Origin: Bacillus atrophaeus
Lineage (GTDB): Bacteria; Bacillota; Bacilli; Bacillales; Bacillaceae
Direction of reading: 5' to 3'
Assembly (NCBI RefSeq): GCF_001584335.1
Contig: NZ_LSBB01000001.1
Span: 806,001 to 870,000, forward strand
DNA length: 64,000 bases
Position numbers and translations under genes: made by a program. This document shows positions 56,014 through 64,000 of the stretch, piece by piece (the stretch's first letter is position 1; each line of letters opens with the position of its first letter). The notes under the pieces were generated by a model that was not told the DNA's origin, searched no databases, and saw nothing but the letters and a program-made list of their open reading frames with translations.

Positions 56014-57609
56014 TCAGCCGATCAGCCGCTGTATTCTTAGCGCGAGGCGTAATCGCATGGTCGTCTCCGGATCTTTTAAACTTTTGCCAAGCAGCTCCTC
56101 ACATTTTTCCAAACGGTAGATGACCGTATTGCGATGTACATATAATCGTTTGGCTGTTTCGGAAATCTGGCAGTGTGTTTCCAAATAAACGGATAAAGTA
56201 TAGAGCAGGCTTTGATCCTCCTGCTGCCGGTCAGCGAGGCTTTGAAGGGTGGCGCTGTAAAATTTCTTCAAGTCCTCTGCCGGAAGGAGCCGGAGCAGTT
56301 CGGGAACATCTTTGACGTGGTACACTTGAATGAATTCAGTACTCCTTGACAAATGTCCGGAATGGAGAGCGTCGGAAGCCTCTGTAAACGCGTCGGGAAC
56401 CTCGATCAGTTTTTGGCAGATGTTGCTGATGCCAAAGGAGAGCGTTCGCTTAAATTGGGCCCGCACCTGTGTTTGAAACTGTTCCAAAAAACGGATGACC
56501 GCTGTATGTATTTCACTCCAGCTGTCCGTCGCTTCAATTAAAAGAATACCGACGTTCCCTTTGATAAAAAGGTGGGGAGGGAATGGAAACGAAGACAGCT
56601 CTCCCTCGAGGAATTCAAATACACTGTCAGAAGCCAGCTGATTTTCTGTAAAGCTGATCGCTTTGTCGTTACGATCAAGCTTGCCCGCGATGCACATATA
56701 TTTTTGATCCCAGCCAAGCCGGAATTCTTTGGCGCGGTTTTTGATTTCTTCATGGGTTGAAAAGGAATGCTCGATAAAATTGCTGAAAAACTCATTGCGT
56801 GCCCGGCGGCTGAACTGCTTCAGCGCGTTTTCCTTCAGCAGCTCGAATGAAATGACATTGGCCGCCTGCTCAATCGTGAGGACAATGCCTTTATCTGCGG
56901 CCGGCACCATATCTGGAATTAATAGAAAGCCACAGTTTTTTTCATGGGTATAAATAGGAAGGACAGAATACGTTTTCCGGTCAGACAGCATAGAAAAACA
57001 AGTGAAGAAGGGGCCGGATAAAGCGCGCAGCATGCCTTTCAGCTTTGCGGTGTCGATTGGAATCTGATGGGATGCCGAGATCAGCTTTGTATGCTGGTCA
57101 AGCAAAATGACAGGAAGCTGGAGAATGGCTGACACCTTTTTGAGCAGGGATTGAAGGCCTTTGCCGCTCATAATGTGGCTGGTGAATTTTTTATGGGCAT
57201 AAATCGCCTGCTGAAGCTCCTTCGAACGCATATCAAGAATATGGCTCAGCGTAGCGTTCACAATGTCGCCGAGCCGAATATCCTCAGCAAGCTCAATGAT
57301 GGGGAATTCATAGTGGTCCGCAAGCTCAATAACGTCTTTGGGAATATCATCGAGGTAGCGCTTTGTTTTAATGCCGAGACCGGCGCAGCCCCGCTTGGCC
57401 ATTTGCTTAATCAGCTCAGATAATTGATAGGGGTTATCTTTAAGATGATAAGCGGTCGTCACGAGCAATTCATTTTTATGGAGGAAATCCGCAATATCAG
57501 GCGCATCCATCATATTTACATGCTGAACCTCTCTGGTTGCCCCGGACTGTCCCGCAATGATTTTTGCAGACTGATACGCCGGGATTTTCATGACATCGAA
57601 AATATTCAT
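56014..57609 (-). CDS. pucR: PucR, transcriptional regulator of purine catabolism
   Basis: A 531-residue regulator. The N-terminal purine-catabolism domain (VMKIPAYQSAKIIAGQSG) occupies about 120 residues; the C-terminus holds a PucR-type helix-turn-helix (ISETAKRLYVHRNTVIYRLEK). In B. subtilis it activates the puc genes in response to allantoin and related compounds. Here several of its targets (pucJKLM, pucABCDE, pucI) are missing from the neighbourhood. It is divergent from pucH. Confidence 0.94.
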   Translation of the reverse strand: MNIFDVMKIPAYQSAKIIAGQSGATREVQHVNMMDAPDIADFLHKNELLVTTAYHLKDNPYQLSELIKQMAKRGCAGLGIKTKRYLDDIPKDVIELADHYEFPIIELAEDIRLGDIVNATLSHILDMRSKELQQAIYAHKKFTSHIMSGKGLQSLLKKVSAILQLPVILLDQHTKLISASHQIPIDTAKLKGMLRALSGPFFTCFSMLSDRKTYSVLPIYTHEKNCGFLLIPDMVPAADKGIVLTIEQAANVISFELLKENALKQFSRRARNEFFSNFIEHSFSTHEEIKNRAKEFRLGWDQKYMCIAGKLDRNDKAISFTENQLASDSVFEFLEGELSSFPFPPHLFIKGNVGILLIEATDSWSEIHTAVIRFLEQFQTQVRAQFKRTLSFGISNICQKLIEVPDAFTEASDALHSGHLSRSTEFIQVYHVKDVPELLRLLPAEDLKKFYSATLQSLADRQQEDQSLLYTLSVYLETHCQISETAKRLYVHRNTVIYRLEKCEELLGKSLKDPETTMRLRLALRIQRLIG

Positions 57610-57636
57610 AGATCATTCTCCTTTTCTGTGAAAACT

Positions 57637-57649
57637 AACTATTGGTTAA
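57637..57649. promoter_or_regulatory. PucR-box-like element between pucR and pucH
   Basis: AACTATTGGTTAA resembles the PucR box WWWCNTTGGTTAA, with the conserved TTGGTTAA intact and the upstream C shifted. It lies in the divergent pucR-pucH control region. Confidence 0.6.
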
Positions 57650-57781
57650 GATGAATAAAAATAATCAGAAATTATAGCGCTTTTGCTGATGTAATACGAT
57701 TATAATAGCAGTAAACTAACATAAATAGATTGAAATTGTTACATTATATGACATTAAAAAGTCATCGCAGGGGGGAAGCAA

Positions 57782-59125
57782 ATGGCTTATGATCTGATCA
57801 TAAAGGGCGCAAAGGCAGTGGTAAGAGAAGGCGTCAAAGAAGTTGATATTGCAGTCAAAGACGGAATCATCGCGGCGGTCAGTCCGGCTATTGAAGAAGA
57901 GGCGGACGAGGTGGTGCAAGCAGACGGGCAATATTTGTTTCCGGGGGCTGTAGACTGCCACGTGCACTTTAATGAACCGGGCAGAGAAGAGTGGGAAGGT
58001 ATCCGGACCGGCTCACAAATGATGGCGGCAGGCGGCTGTACGACCTACTTTGACATGCCGCTTAATTGCATTCCATCCACGGTGACTGCTGAAAACTTAC
58101 GTGCAAAAGCGGAACTCGGCAAGCAAAAATCCGCGGTGGATTTTGCCTTGTGGGGCGGATTGGTTCCAGGGCATATAGCCGACATTCGTCCGATGGCGGA
58201 AGCGGGAGCGGTTGGCTTTAAAGCATTTTTATCTAAGTGCGGCACAGAGGAATTTCATTCAGCCGATGAGCGGACACTTTTTAACGGAATGAAAGAGATT
58301 GCGGCTTGCGGTAAAATACTTGCTCTTCACGCGGAGAGCGATCCGATCACAAGCTTTCTGCAAGCTGAGCTGATGGATCAAGGGAAAATGGACGCCGATG
58401 CGTACGCCGCATCCCGTCCGGAGGAAGCGGAGGCTGAAGCGGTATATCGGGCGATTCAGTATGCGAAAGTGACCGGCTGCCCGCTTCATTTTGTACATAT
58501 CAGCACGAGAAAAGCTGTTTTGCTGATTCAGCAGGCAAAAGAAGACGGAATGGATGTTACAGTTGAAACCTGTCCGCATTATCTGCTGTTCAGCCATGAA
58601 GACCTTCGGGAAAAAGGCTCTGTTGCTAAATGCGCTCCGCCGCTTAGGGCGGAAGCGTCCAAGGAAGAATTAATCAACATGCTGCTTGCCGGAAAGATTG
58701 ACATCGTCTCCTCTGATCATTCTCCTTGTCCGCCGGCGCTGAAACGGGAGGACGATCTCTTTCTTTCCTGGGGCGGCATCAGCGGCGGGCAATTCACATT
58801 GCTGGGCATGATTGAGCTTGCCGCAAGCCGGAATATTCCTTTTGAAGCCGTCGCCGAATGGACGGCCGCTGCCCCGGCAGAACGTTTCGGCCTGTTGAAA
58901 AAAGGACGGATTGAAGCGGGGCGAGATGCCGATTTCGTATTCATCGAAATGAAGCCGCACACCGTGACAAAAGAAACGATGTTTTCCAAGCATAAACAAA
59001 GCATTTACGAAGAACATACATTTCCCTGCCGAATCACAGCGACATACAGCAGGGGGCGATGTGTGTATAAATATGATGGGCAAAAGTCCGCCCTGCATGA
59101 GGGAGAGCTGGTTATTCCTTCATAA
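57782..59125 (+). CDS. pucH: allantoinase
   Basis: A 447-residue cyclic amidohydrolase that opens allantoin to allantoate, the substrate of PucF. Metal ligands are seen: [10 protein letters not shown] (HxH), the carboxylated lysine in [11 protein letters not shown], histidines in LALHAESD and HFVHISTRK, and the aspartate in [16 protein letters not shown] precedes the ATG. In B. subtilis pucI, the allantoin permease gene, follows; here it does not. Confidence 0.95.
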   Translation: MAYDLIIKGAKAVVREGVKEVDIAVKDGIIAAVSPAIEEEADEVVQADGQYLFPGAVDCHVHFNEPGREEWEGIRTGSQMMAAGGCTTYFDMPLNCIPSTVTAENLRAKAELGKQKSAVDFALWGGLVPGHIADIRPMAEAGAVGFKAFLSKCGTEEFHSADERTLFNGMKEIAACGKILALHAESDPITSFLQAELMDQGKMDADAYAASRPEEAEAEAVYRAIQYAKVTGCPLHFVHISTRKAVLLIQQAKEDGMDVTVETCPHYLLFSHEDLREKGSVAKCAPPLRAEASKEELINMLLAGKIDIVSSDHSPCPPALKREDDLFLSWGGISGGQFTLLGMIELAASRNIPFEAVAEWTAAAPAERFGLLKKGRIEAGRDADFVFIEMKPHTVTKETMFSKHKQSIYEEHTFPCRITATYSRGRCVYKYDGQKSALHEGELVIPS

Positions 59126-59156
59126 AGCCGGTCCCGAACGGGGATCGCATGAGTGA

Positions 59157-59225
59157 CTTCCATCCGGTCACAATCTCTTAAGGCTTCATGGAACTCAGTT
59201 CCATTGGGGATGGGAAAAGCCTTAA
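59157..59225 (+). ncRNA. candidate structured RNA element downstream of pucH
   Basis: TTAAGGCTT (59178-59186) and AAGCCTTAA (59217-59225) form a nine-base stem enclosing a seven-base hairpin ATGGAAC-tca-GTTCCAT and a bulge GGGGATGGGA. CTTCCATCC (59157-59165) could pair with that bulge, giving a pseudoknot-like or alternative fold. There is no T run, so it is not a simple terminator. I do not recognise an RNA family. The remaining 170 bases up to the next gene show only an AT-rich stretch and its terminator. Confidence 0.35.
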
Positions 59226-59355
59226 TGTGGCGATTGCCCCCGTTACTTTAATTAAGATATTTCACATATTACGATTAAAAATAATTATTCCTATAATGGA
59301 TACCGCCAACATTCGAAAATTTTGAACGCTAAGCAAATATCAACAAAACAAATCC

Positions 59356-59394
59356 ACCTCTATTAACACAGAAGTGGATTTGTTTTTATATCGA
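59356..59394 (-). terminator. terminator of the AT-rich MFS gene
   Basis: AAATCCACCTCT and AGAAGTGGATTT pair around a short loop and give a T run in the minus direction. Confidence 0.75.
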
Positions 59395-59396
59395 TT

Positions 59397-60563
59397 TTAT
59401 ATATTTTTATACTTTTTCTTTTCATTTAAAAAATCCTTATAGACTAAAACAGCAACAAAAATAAAACTTAGACTAACAATCCGGAAGATCATCTCTAAAC
59501 TCATCCATTCAGCTAAAATCCCTAATACAAATGCGCTGACTCCAACACCAACGTCAAAACTGGAAAGAAAGGTTGCGTTGGCAGCGCCGCTTTTTTCTTC
59601 ACTTACCTTTTGAACCGTCCATGTTTGTAAACATGGCATAACAGTTCCATAACCAGCGCCAAATAAAATCGCTGCAATAATAAGATAAAGATTATTTGTC
59701 GTATAAGACAGCATGACAAGTGACAAAAATCCTAGAACTGCTGCCACAACGATGATAGACCAAGGTCCTTTTTTGTCATACCATTTTCCTGTAAACGGAC
59801 GTAGTAAAGTAGAGACAGTCGCATTGATAAGGAAGAATAGAAAAATATGATCTAATCCCTTTTGTTTTCCAAAAAGAACTAAAAAAGTAATGATCGCTCC
59901 AAAACCAAGTGTTGTAATAACCGTCAGTAATGCTGGGAACCATGCGTCTTTTTCAAAAATCGCTTCAAAAAATTGAAATGGCTGCCTCTCGTGTTTAACA
60001 GGAGCAGGTGAATATACAAATTGAAGCGCAATAACTGCCAATAGACTGAGTACTACGGATGACCAAATTAAAATATTGAAGGAAAAAGAGCCATAGATAA
60101 GGATACCTACACTCGGAGCAATGATAGCCCCGACCGTTGTTGAAATAGAAAAATACCCTATACCTTCTCCTAACCGTGTCTTAGGAATTAAATCGACTAC
60201 AATTGTACTATTGGCTGTGGTTGATACCCCCCACGCTGCGCCATGGAAAAGTCGTAACAATAGCAAAAGCCAAATAATATGAAGAAAAGGATATAGCATT
60301 GTAATAATCATTAAAGCTGCACTGGCAATAATGGCAAGACTTTTCCGTTGGTTATCAATTAAATAGTACCCCACAAACGGTCTGATTAGAACAGCGCCTA
60401 GTGTAAATAATGTTGTCATTAGACCTACTTGAATGGAAGAGGCATTCATGCTTAACAAATAGGCTGGTAAAATAGGCAGCAGCATTTCAAACCCTATAAA
60501 TACTAAAAAGTTACTTATAAATAAAAATAGAAATGATTTATTAAAGATTTTTTGTTTTTTCAT
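59397..60563 (-). CDS. MFS exporter, 12-TM (YwoG/YfkF-like)
   Basis: A 388-residue MFS protein with twelve hydrophobic segments and a motif-A variant (GALIRPFVGYYL-type loop) at loop 2-3. It is AT-rich compared with pucH and yunG on either side, suggesting transfer into this spot, between pucH and yunG. An 11-base inverted repeat ends just before its ribosome site GAGGAG. The substrate is unknown; a drug or small-metabolite exporter is likely from the family. Confidence 0.82.
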   Translation of the reverse strand: MKKQKIFNKSFLFLFISNFLVFIGFEMLLPILPAYLLSMNASSIQVGLMTTLFTLGAVLIRPFVGYYLIDNQRKSLAIIASAALMIITMLYPFLHIIWLLLLLRLFHGAAWGVSTTANSTIVVDLIPKTRLGEGIGYFSISTTVGAIIAPSVGILIYGSFSFNILIWSSVVLSLLAVIALQFVYSPAPVKHERQPFQFFEAIFEKDAWFPALLTVITTLGFGAIITFLVLFGKQKGLDHIFLFFLINATVSTLLRPFTGKWYDKKGPWSIIVVAAVLGFLSLVMLSYTTNNLYLIIAAILFGAGYGTVMPCLQTWTVQKVSEEKSGAANATFLSSFDVGVGVSAFVLGILAEWMSLEMIFRIVSLSFIFVAVLVYKDFLNEKKKYKNI

Positions 60564-60575
60564 ATTATTACTCCT

Positions 60576-60606
60576 CGCTTCTAATTATTTTTCTAAATTA
60601 GAAGCG
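60576..60606 (-). promoter_or_regulatory. inverted repeat before the AT-rich MFS gene
   Basis: CGCTTCTAATT and AATTAGAAGCG are exact inverted arms nine bases apart, directly upstream of GAGGAG and the ATG. It could be a repressor operator of the MarR type, or an RNA hairpin controlling translation. Confidence 0.55.
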
Positions 60607-60803
60607 TTTGGAACACTGAAACGTTTCTATATTGCCTAAGTTTTTTAAACAATTGTCTCACCCTTTCTGAAACTCCTGGGACTTATTGCAACTTGGTTTT
60701 CGTTATTTAGTGGTTCCTTACCTGATCTTTGTCCACTTTTTCATGAATTTCATCCAACAAGAGGCTGTATACACATATTCATCTCAATTCTTCACCTGTA
60801 TAA

Positions 60804-60834
60804 CGCAAAAAGACGCCATATAAAACCGGCGTCT
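60804..60834 (-). terminator. terminator of the 48-residue ORF
   Basis: AGACGCC / GGCGTCT arms with a ten-base loop, followed on the minus strand by TTTTT. Confidence 0.65.
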
Positions 60835-60892
60835 GGTTATTGCTTAGTATTTAATCAAAATGCACAAACCATTTAAGGGTTTTCTGCAGATT

Positions 60893-61039
60893 CTAAAATA
60901 AAAAGACAAAAAGCTTCCGGTCGCTGGTCTCTATATGAAGTTTGCTTAAAAAAGGACAGACTGGTCCCATTGAAAGTAAATCTCCTAGATGTAAATATGA
61001 CTTTACTTCTGTTGCAATTCTTCTGAAAACAGCTTCCAT
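60893..61039 (-). CDS. hypothetical 48-residue peptide in an AT-rich island
   Basis: The ATG has an excellent ribosome site (GAAAGGAGG, nine bases upstream). The product begins MEAVFRRIATEVKSYL and ends in a hydrophobic VFLF. A Rho-independent terminator lies 60 bases behind, so a short transcription unit is credible. I recognise no family. The rest of 60607-60803 and 61040-61342 holds only short broken frames (for example LLLDEIHEKVDKDQVRNH near 60700-60770, minus), suggesting decayed genes. Confidence 0.45.
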   Translation of the reverse strand: MEAVFRRIATEVKSYLHLGDLLSMGPVCPFLSKLHIETSDRKLFVFLF

Positions 61040-61342
61040 GACTTTTTGCCTCCTTTCTTAATATTAGTAAATAGTTTTATCTACTTTAATATATGTTGAT
61101 AAAAAAAGCAAATCCATCTGAGAATCCGTTATTGGCATTACTAAACACCTTCAATTATAACGAATCCTTCTTCAACTAACCTGACCATTAGTTGAAATAG
61201 AAATCTACACAATTTATATTTATCCTAACATATATACCCATTTGCAACTTTATATGTTTATTCTCTAAATCAACCTTTACCATGCCTTTGTTTTTAAAAC
61301 ATGCTAATAGTGGTATCTTTTACATGAAGAAGGAGGAAAACG

Positions 61343-61702
61343 ATGATCCAGGATGAGCAAGAATTAAAAGACATTTTAACGAAATCATGGTCGCAGAAGA
61401 CCAGTTCGAAATGGACGAAAGAATGCCCGTCGTGCGGCCAGTGCAGTGTGACCGCTCTGGTTATCCAAGACCGTTACGGCGGCTCCATATTAAAAACAAA
61501 AGTCGGCGGCAGCTGGCATTTCTATAACAGCATAAACGGGGGCGTGTATGATTTCACGAGCGATCAGTTTCCGCAGCGGATCGTATACCAAAATATACCT
61601 TCCTCTAGAGAAGAAGCGTTTTTAGACACTAATGAGGAACAATATCTTTATCTGCGATCAGCTTTTTCTCAAAACATCAACAGCTTTTACAAGGAAACCT
61701 GA
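61343..61702 (+). CDS. yunG: conserved hypothetical protein YunG
   Basis: A 119-residue protein with CPSCGQCSVTALVIQDRYGG near residue 30, two or three cysteines that may bind metal, and a sequence rich in Gly/Tyr (GGSWHFYNSINGGVYDFTSDQF). AAGAAGGAGG precedes the ATG. It stands before yunF as in B. subtilis. The fold resembles small papain-like or transglutaminase-like domains only vaguely; no function is assigned. Confidence 0.8.
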   Translation: MIQDEQELKDILTKSWSQKTSSKWTKECPSCGQCSVTALVIQDRYGGSILKTKVGGSWHFYNSINGGVYDFTSDQFPQRIVYQNIPSSREEAFLDTNEEQYLYLRSAFSQNINSFYKET

Positions 61703-61739
61703 AAACACGTGTGATAAACTGGAAGAGAGGTGAATGATT

Positions 61740-62591
61740 GTGATTTATATCGGACTGACGGGCTGGGGGGATCATGACAGCATCTATCCGCCGAAAACAG
61801 GCAATCAGCAAAAATTACAGGCCTATTCTTCCCATTTTCCCATCGTAGAAGTAGATGCGAGTTTTTACGCGGTTCAGCCGCAGCGCAACAATGAAAAATG
61901 GGTGAAAGAAACACCCGCAACCTTTCAATTTATCATAAAGGCTTTTCAAGGAATGACCGGCCACCAGCGCGGCGAGATACCGTTTGAGACAAAAGAAGAG
62001 ATGTTTGACGCTTTTAAGGTGTCATTAACGCCTTATCTACATACCAATAAGCTGGCCATGGTGCTGTTCCAATTTCCGCCATGGTTTGATTGTAAAAAAG
62101 AAAACGTCGCCTACTTAAGGTGGTGCAAACAACAAATGGGGAGCATTCCGTGCGCTCTTGAATTCCGGCACCGTTCGTGGTTTTCGCCCCAGTTTTATGA
62201 ACAGACGCTTTCCTTTATGAAGGCTGAAGGCTGGATTCACAGTGTGTGCGACGAGCCGCAAATCGGTGAGGGCAGCGTACCGACCGTTTTAAAGGCGACA
62301 GATAAGAACAAAACGCTCGTCAGGTTTCATGGCCGGAATAAACAAGGCTGGATCAAACCTGATGGGGGACAAAACTGGCGCGAAGTCAGATATTTATACC
62401 GTTATAATAAACAAGAGCTAGAAGATTGGAAAAAGAACCTTGCCATTCTCCAGCAGCAATGCCGTGATGTTTACGTGCTGTTTAACAACAATTCCGGCGG
62501 AGACGCGGCTGACAATGGAAAAGAGATGCTGAGTATGCTCGGAATCGAATATACCGACCTCTCTCCAAGGCAGCTCGATTTATTCAACTAG
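61740..62591 (+). CDS. yunF: DUF72-family protein YunF
   Basis: A 283-residue TIM-barrel-like DUF72 protein. Family segments are GLTGWGDHDSIYP, EVDASFYAVQP, CALEFRHRSWF and VYVLFNNNSGGDAADN. GTG at 61740 was chosen as start by spacing from GAGAGGTGA and by agreement with the family; an ATG two codons earlier is possible. The biochemical role of DUF72 is not known to me. Confidence 0.88.
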   Translation: MIYIGLTGWGDHDSIYPPKTGNQQKLQAYSSHFPIVEVDASFYAVQPQRNNEKWVKETPATFQFIIKAFQGMTGHQRGEIPFETKEEMFDAFKVSLTPYLHTNKLAMVLFQFPPWFDCKKENVAYLRWCKQQMGSIPCALEFRHRSWFSPQFYEQTLSFMKAEGWIHSVCDEPQIGEGSVPTVLKATDKNKTLVRFHGRNKQGWIKPDGGQNWREVRYLYRYNKQELEDWKKNLAILQQQCRDVYVLFNNNSGGDAADNGKEMLSMLGIEYTDLSPRQLDLFN

Positions 62592-62609
62592 GGAAAGAGG
62601 AGAATGTAA

Positions 62610-63431
62610 GTGTCTTATATGATTTTAATTGTATTGGGTTTGATTGCGGGTACGGTAGGAAGCCTGATTGGCCTTGGAGGAGGGATTGTCATTGTTCCCG
62701 CCTTGCTGTTTTTAAGCAGCGCGACCCCTTTCTTTCAAGATGTAACACCCCAGGTCGCCATCGGGACCTCGCTTTTGGTCATTATTTTTACAGGCTTATC
62801 TTCCACGCTTGCTTATATTAAATACAAAACGGTTGATTATAAAAGCGGACTGATTTTCTTTATCGGTTCAGGCCCCGGAAGTATAATCGGAGCTTACGTA
62901 TCGAAGCTGTTTAATTCTGATTCGTTTTCTGTCTGGTTTGGGATTTTTATGATTCTGATTTCAGTATCATTAATGCTGAAAAAGAAAGCAAGGCCGCTGA
63001 ACAAAGAGCATCAAGGGATAATTCGGACTTTTCGGGATGATTCGGGCGAGCCGTATACCTATTCCTACAATGCGGCTGCCGGAATTGCCATCGCCTTTGC
63101 CGTCGGTTTTTTAGGCGGGCTTTTCGGCATTGGCGGCGGTTCGCTGATGGTGCCCGCCATGATGCTTTTATTTTTATTCCCGCCAAAGGTCGCGGTCGCA
63201 ACATCAATGTTTATTATTTTCCTGTCTTCTGTTACAGGATCTGTTTCTCACGTTCTCTCCGGCCATGTTGATTGGCTGTATGCTCTTGCTCTCATTCCGG
63301 GTGCTTGGTTCGGAGGGAAACTTGGCGCGGCTATCAATAAAAGAATGCAGACCAAAACGATCGTTGCCACCATGCGGATTGTGTTAATTTTAATCGGCTG
63401 CCAATTAATTTATGAAGGCATATTCAGATGA
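62610..63431 (+). CDS. yunE: TSUP (TauE/SafE) family membrane transporter
   Basis: A 273-residue integral membrane protein with about eight helices and two internal repeats marked by GLGGGIVIVPALLFL and GIGGGSLMVPAMMLLF. The family exports or imports sulfonates or sulfite-related anions. It starts at GTG behind AGAGGAG. It is probably co-transcribed with yunF and yunD, given the short spacing. Confidence 0.9.
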   Translation: MSYMILIVLGLIAGTVGSLIGLGGGIVIVPALLFLSSATPFFQDVTPQVAIGTSLLVIIFTGLSSTLAYIKYKTVDYKSGLIFFIGSGPGSIIGAYVSKLFNSDSFSVWFGIFMILISVSLMLKKKARPLNKEHQGIIRTFRDDSGEPYTYSYNAAAGIAIAFAVGFLGGLFGIGGGSLMVPAMMLLFLFPPKVAVATSMFIIFLSSVTGSVSHVLSGHVDWLYALALIPGAWFGGKLGAAINKRMQTKTIVATMRIVLILIGCQLIYEGIFR

Positions 63432-63450
63432 AGGATTAGGGAGAGATTGT

Positions 63451-64000
63451 ATGTTAGAGAAACTCCGCTTATATCACACCAATGATTTACACAGCCATTT
63501 TGAAAACTGGCCGAAAATCGTCCACTATATTGAGCAGAAAAGAAAAGAGCATTTGTTAAACAGCGAAGAGGCGCTCGTATTTGATATCGGCGATCATGTC
63601 GATCGTTTTCAATTCGTGACAGAAGCGACATATGGAAAGACAAATGTAGATCTGCTGAACCGTCTTCATATAGATGCGGCTGCCATCGGGAATAACGAAG
63701 GAATTACCCTTCCTCATGAAGAGCTGGCGGCCTTATACGATCATGCCGAATTCCCCGTTATCGTCTCCAACCTGTTTGACAAACACGGAAAACGTCCGAA
63801 GTGGGCGGTGCCTTATGTGATGAAAACACTCGAAAATGGAATGACGATGGCAATTTTGGGTGTGACCGTACCGTATTATCCTGTTTATGACAAACTGGAC
63901 TGGACTGTAACCGACGCTTTCGAGAAGATAAAAGAAATGATCGCAGAAGTGAAAGACAGAGCCGATATTATTATTTTGCTTTCCCATTTAGGCATTATTG
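63451..64000 (+). CDS. yunD: metallophosphatase / 5'-nucleotidase, 3' end outside the window
   Basis: The first 183 residues are visible. They carry the calcineurin-like phosphoesterase motifs: YHTNDLHSH (DxH), VFDIGDHVD (GDxxD), AIGNNE (GNxE) and LLSHLGI. This matches the UshA/5'-nucleotidase family, here without a signal peptide, so cytoplasmic. The ATG follows AGGGAGAG 10 bases upstream. The frame is open at the right edge. Confidence 0.9.
   Translation, partial: MLEKLRLYHTNDLHSHFENWPKIVHYIEQKRKEHLLNSEEALVFDIGDHVDRFQFVTEATYGKTNVDLLNRLHIDAAAIGNNEGITLPHEELAALYDHAEFPVIVSNLFDKHGKRPKWAVPYVMKTLENGMTMAILGVTVPYYPVYDKLDWTVTDAFEKIKEMIAEVKDRADIIILLSHLGII

Overview
The window is low-to-mid GC Bacillus chromosome from the B. 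subtilis group. Most proteins and the gene order match the B. subtilis yusX-to-yunD stretch, and divergence looks like that of the B. amyloliquefaciens/velezensis clade (inferred from recalled protein similarity; no search was run). Gene symbols follow B. subtilis.

Left part (1-15.3 kb): the end of an M3B oligopeptidase (yusX), yusW, a Fur-box-controlled siderophore ATPase (yusV), yusU, a drug-efflux MFS/MarR pair (yusPO), two CotF-type coat proteins, yusM, yuzL, the FadR-controlled beta-oxidation operon fadN-fadA-fadE, then yusI, gcvH and yusG-F-E-D. From 15.4 to 24.4 kb lie the SAM-riboswitch metNPQ operon, yurZ, a small ORF, and the Fe-S assembly operon sufCDSUB. From 24.6 to 33.6 kb lie yurR, yurQ and the fructosamine operon frlBONMD with divergent frlR and frlP; striking palindromes sit at the frl promoters. 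An S51-type peptidase, secreted nuclease bsn, a TrpD-like protein and the purine genes pucF-pucG follow.

Accessory region (about 39.2-55.9 kb): B. subtilis carries pucABCDE and pucJKLM here. This window has only a frameshifted 3' remnant of pucE (about 41.09-41.45 kb) and a frameshifted remnant of pucM (about 55.58-55.90 kb). Between them sits a complete azole/dehydroamino-acid RiPP cluster: an ABC exporter with an orphan OmpR-type DNA-binding protein, a YcaO cyclodehydratase with its leader-binding partner, a fused ThiF-like/SagB dehydrogenase plus a second nitroreductase, five tandem Ser/Thr-rich precursor peptides, a PqqD-M50 membrane protease, and a split LanB (glutamylation plus elimination/cyclase-type domain). 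A convergent ECF sigma, a probable anti-sigma and a membrane protein complete it. Three promoters with the same TGAACT-N16-CGT(A/T) layout precede the sigma gene, the ABC operon and the biosynthetic operon, so I infer that the ECF factor controls the whole cluster. Only one SpaB_C-type protein is present, so the products may be linear (goadsporin-like) rather than pyridine-cored thiopeptides.

Right part (56-64 kb): pucR and pucH (allantoin use survives although xanthine dehydrogenase and uricase are gone), an AT-rich island with an MFS exporter and a 48-aa ORF, then yunG, yunF, yunE and the start of yunD. No tRNA, rRNA, CRISPR array or intact insertion sequence was seen.
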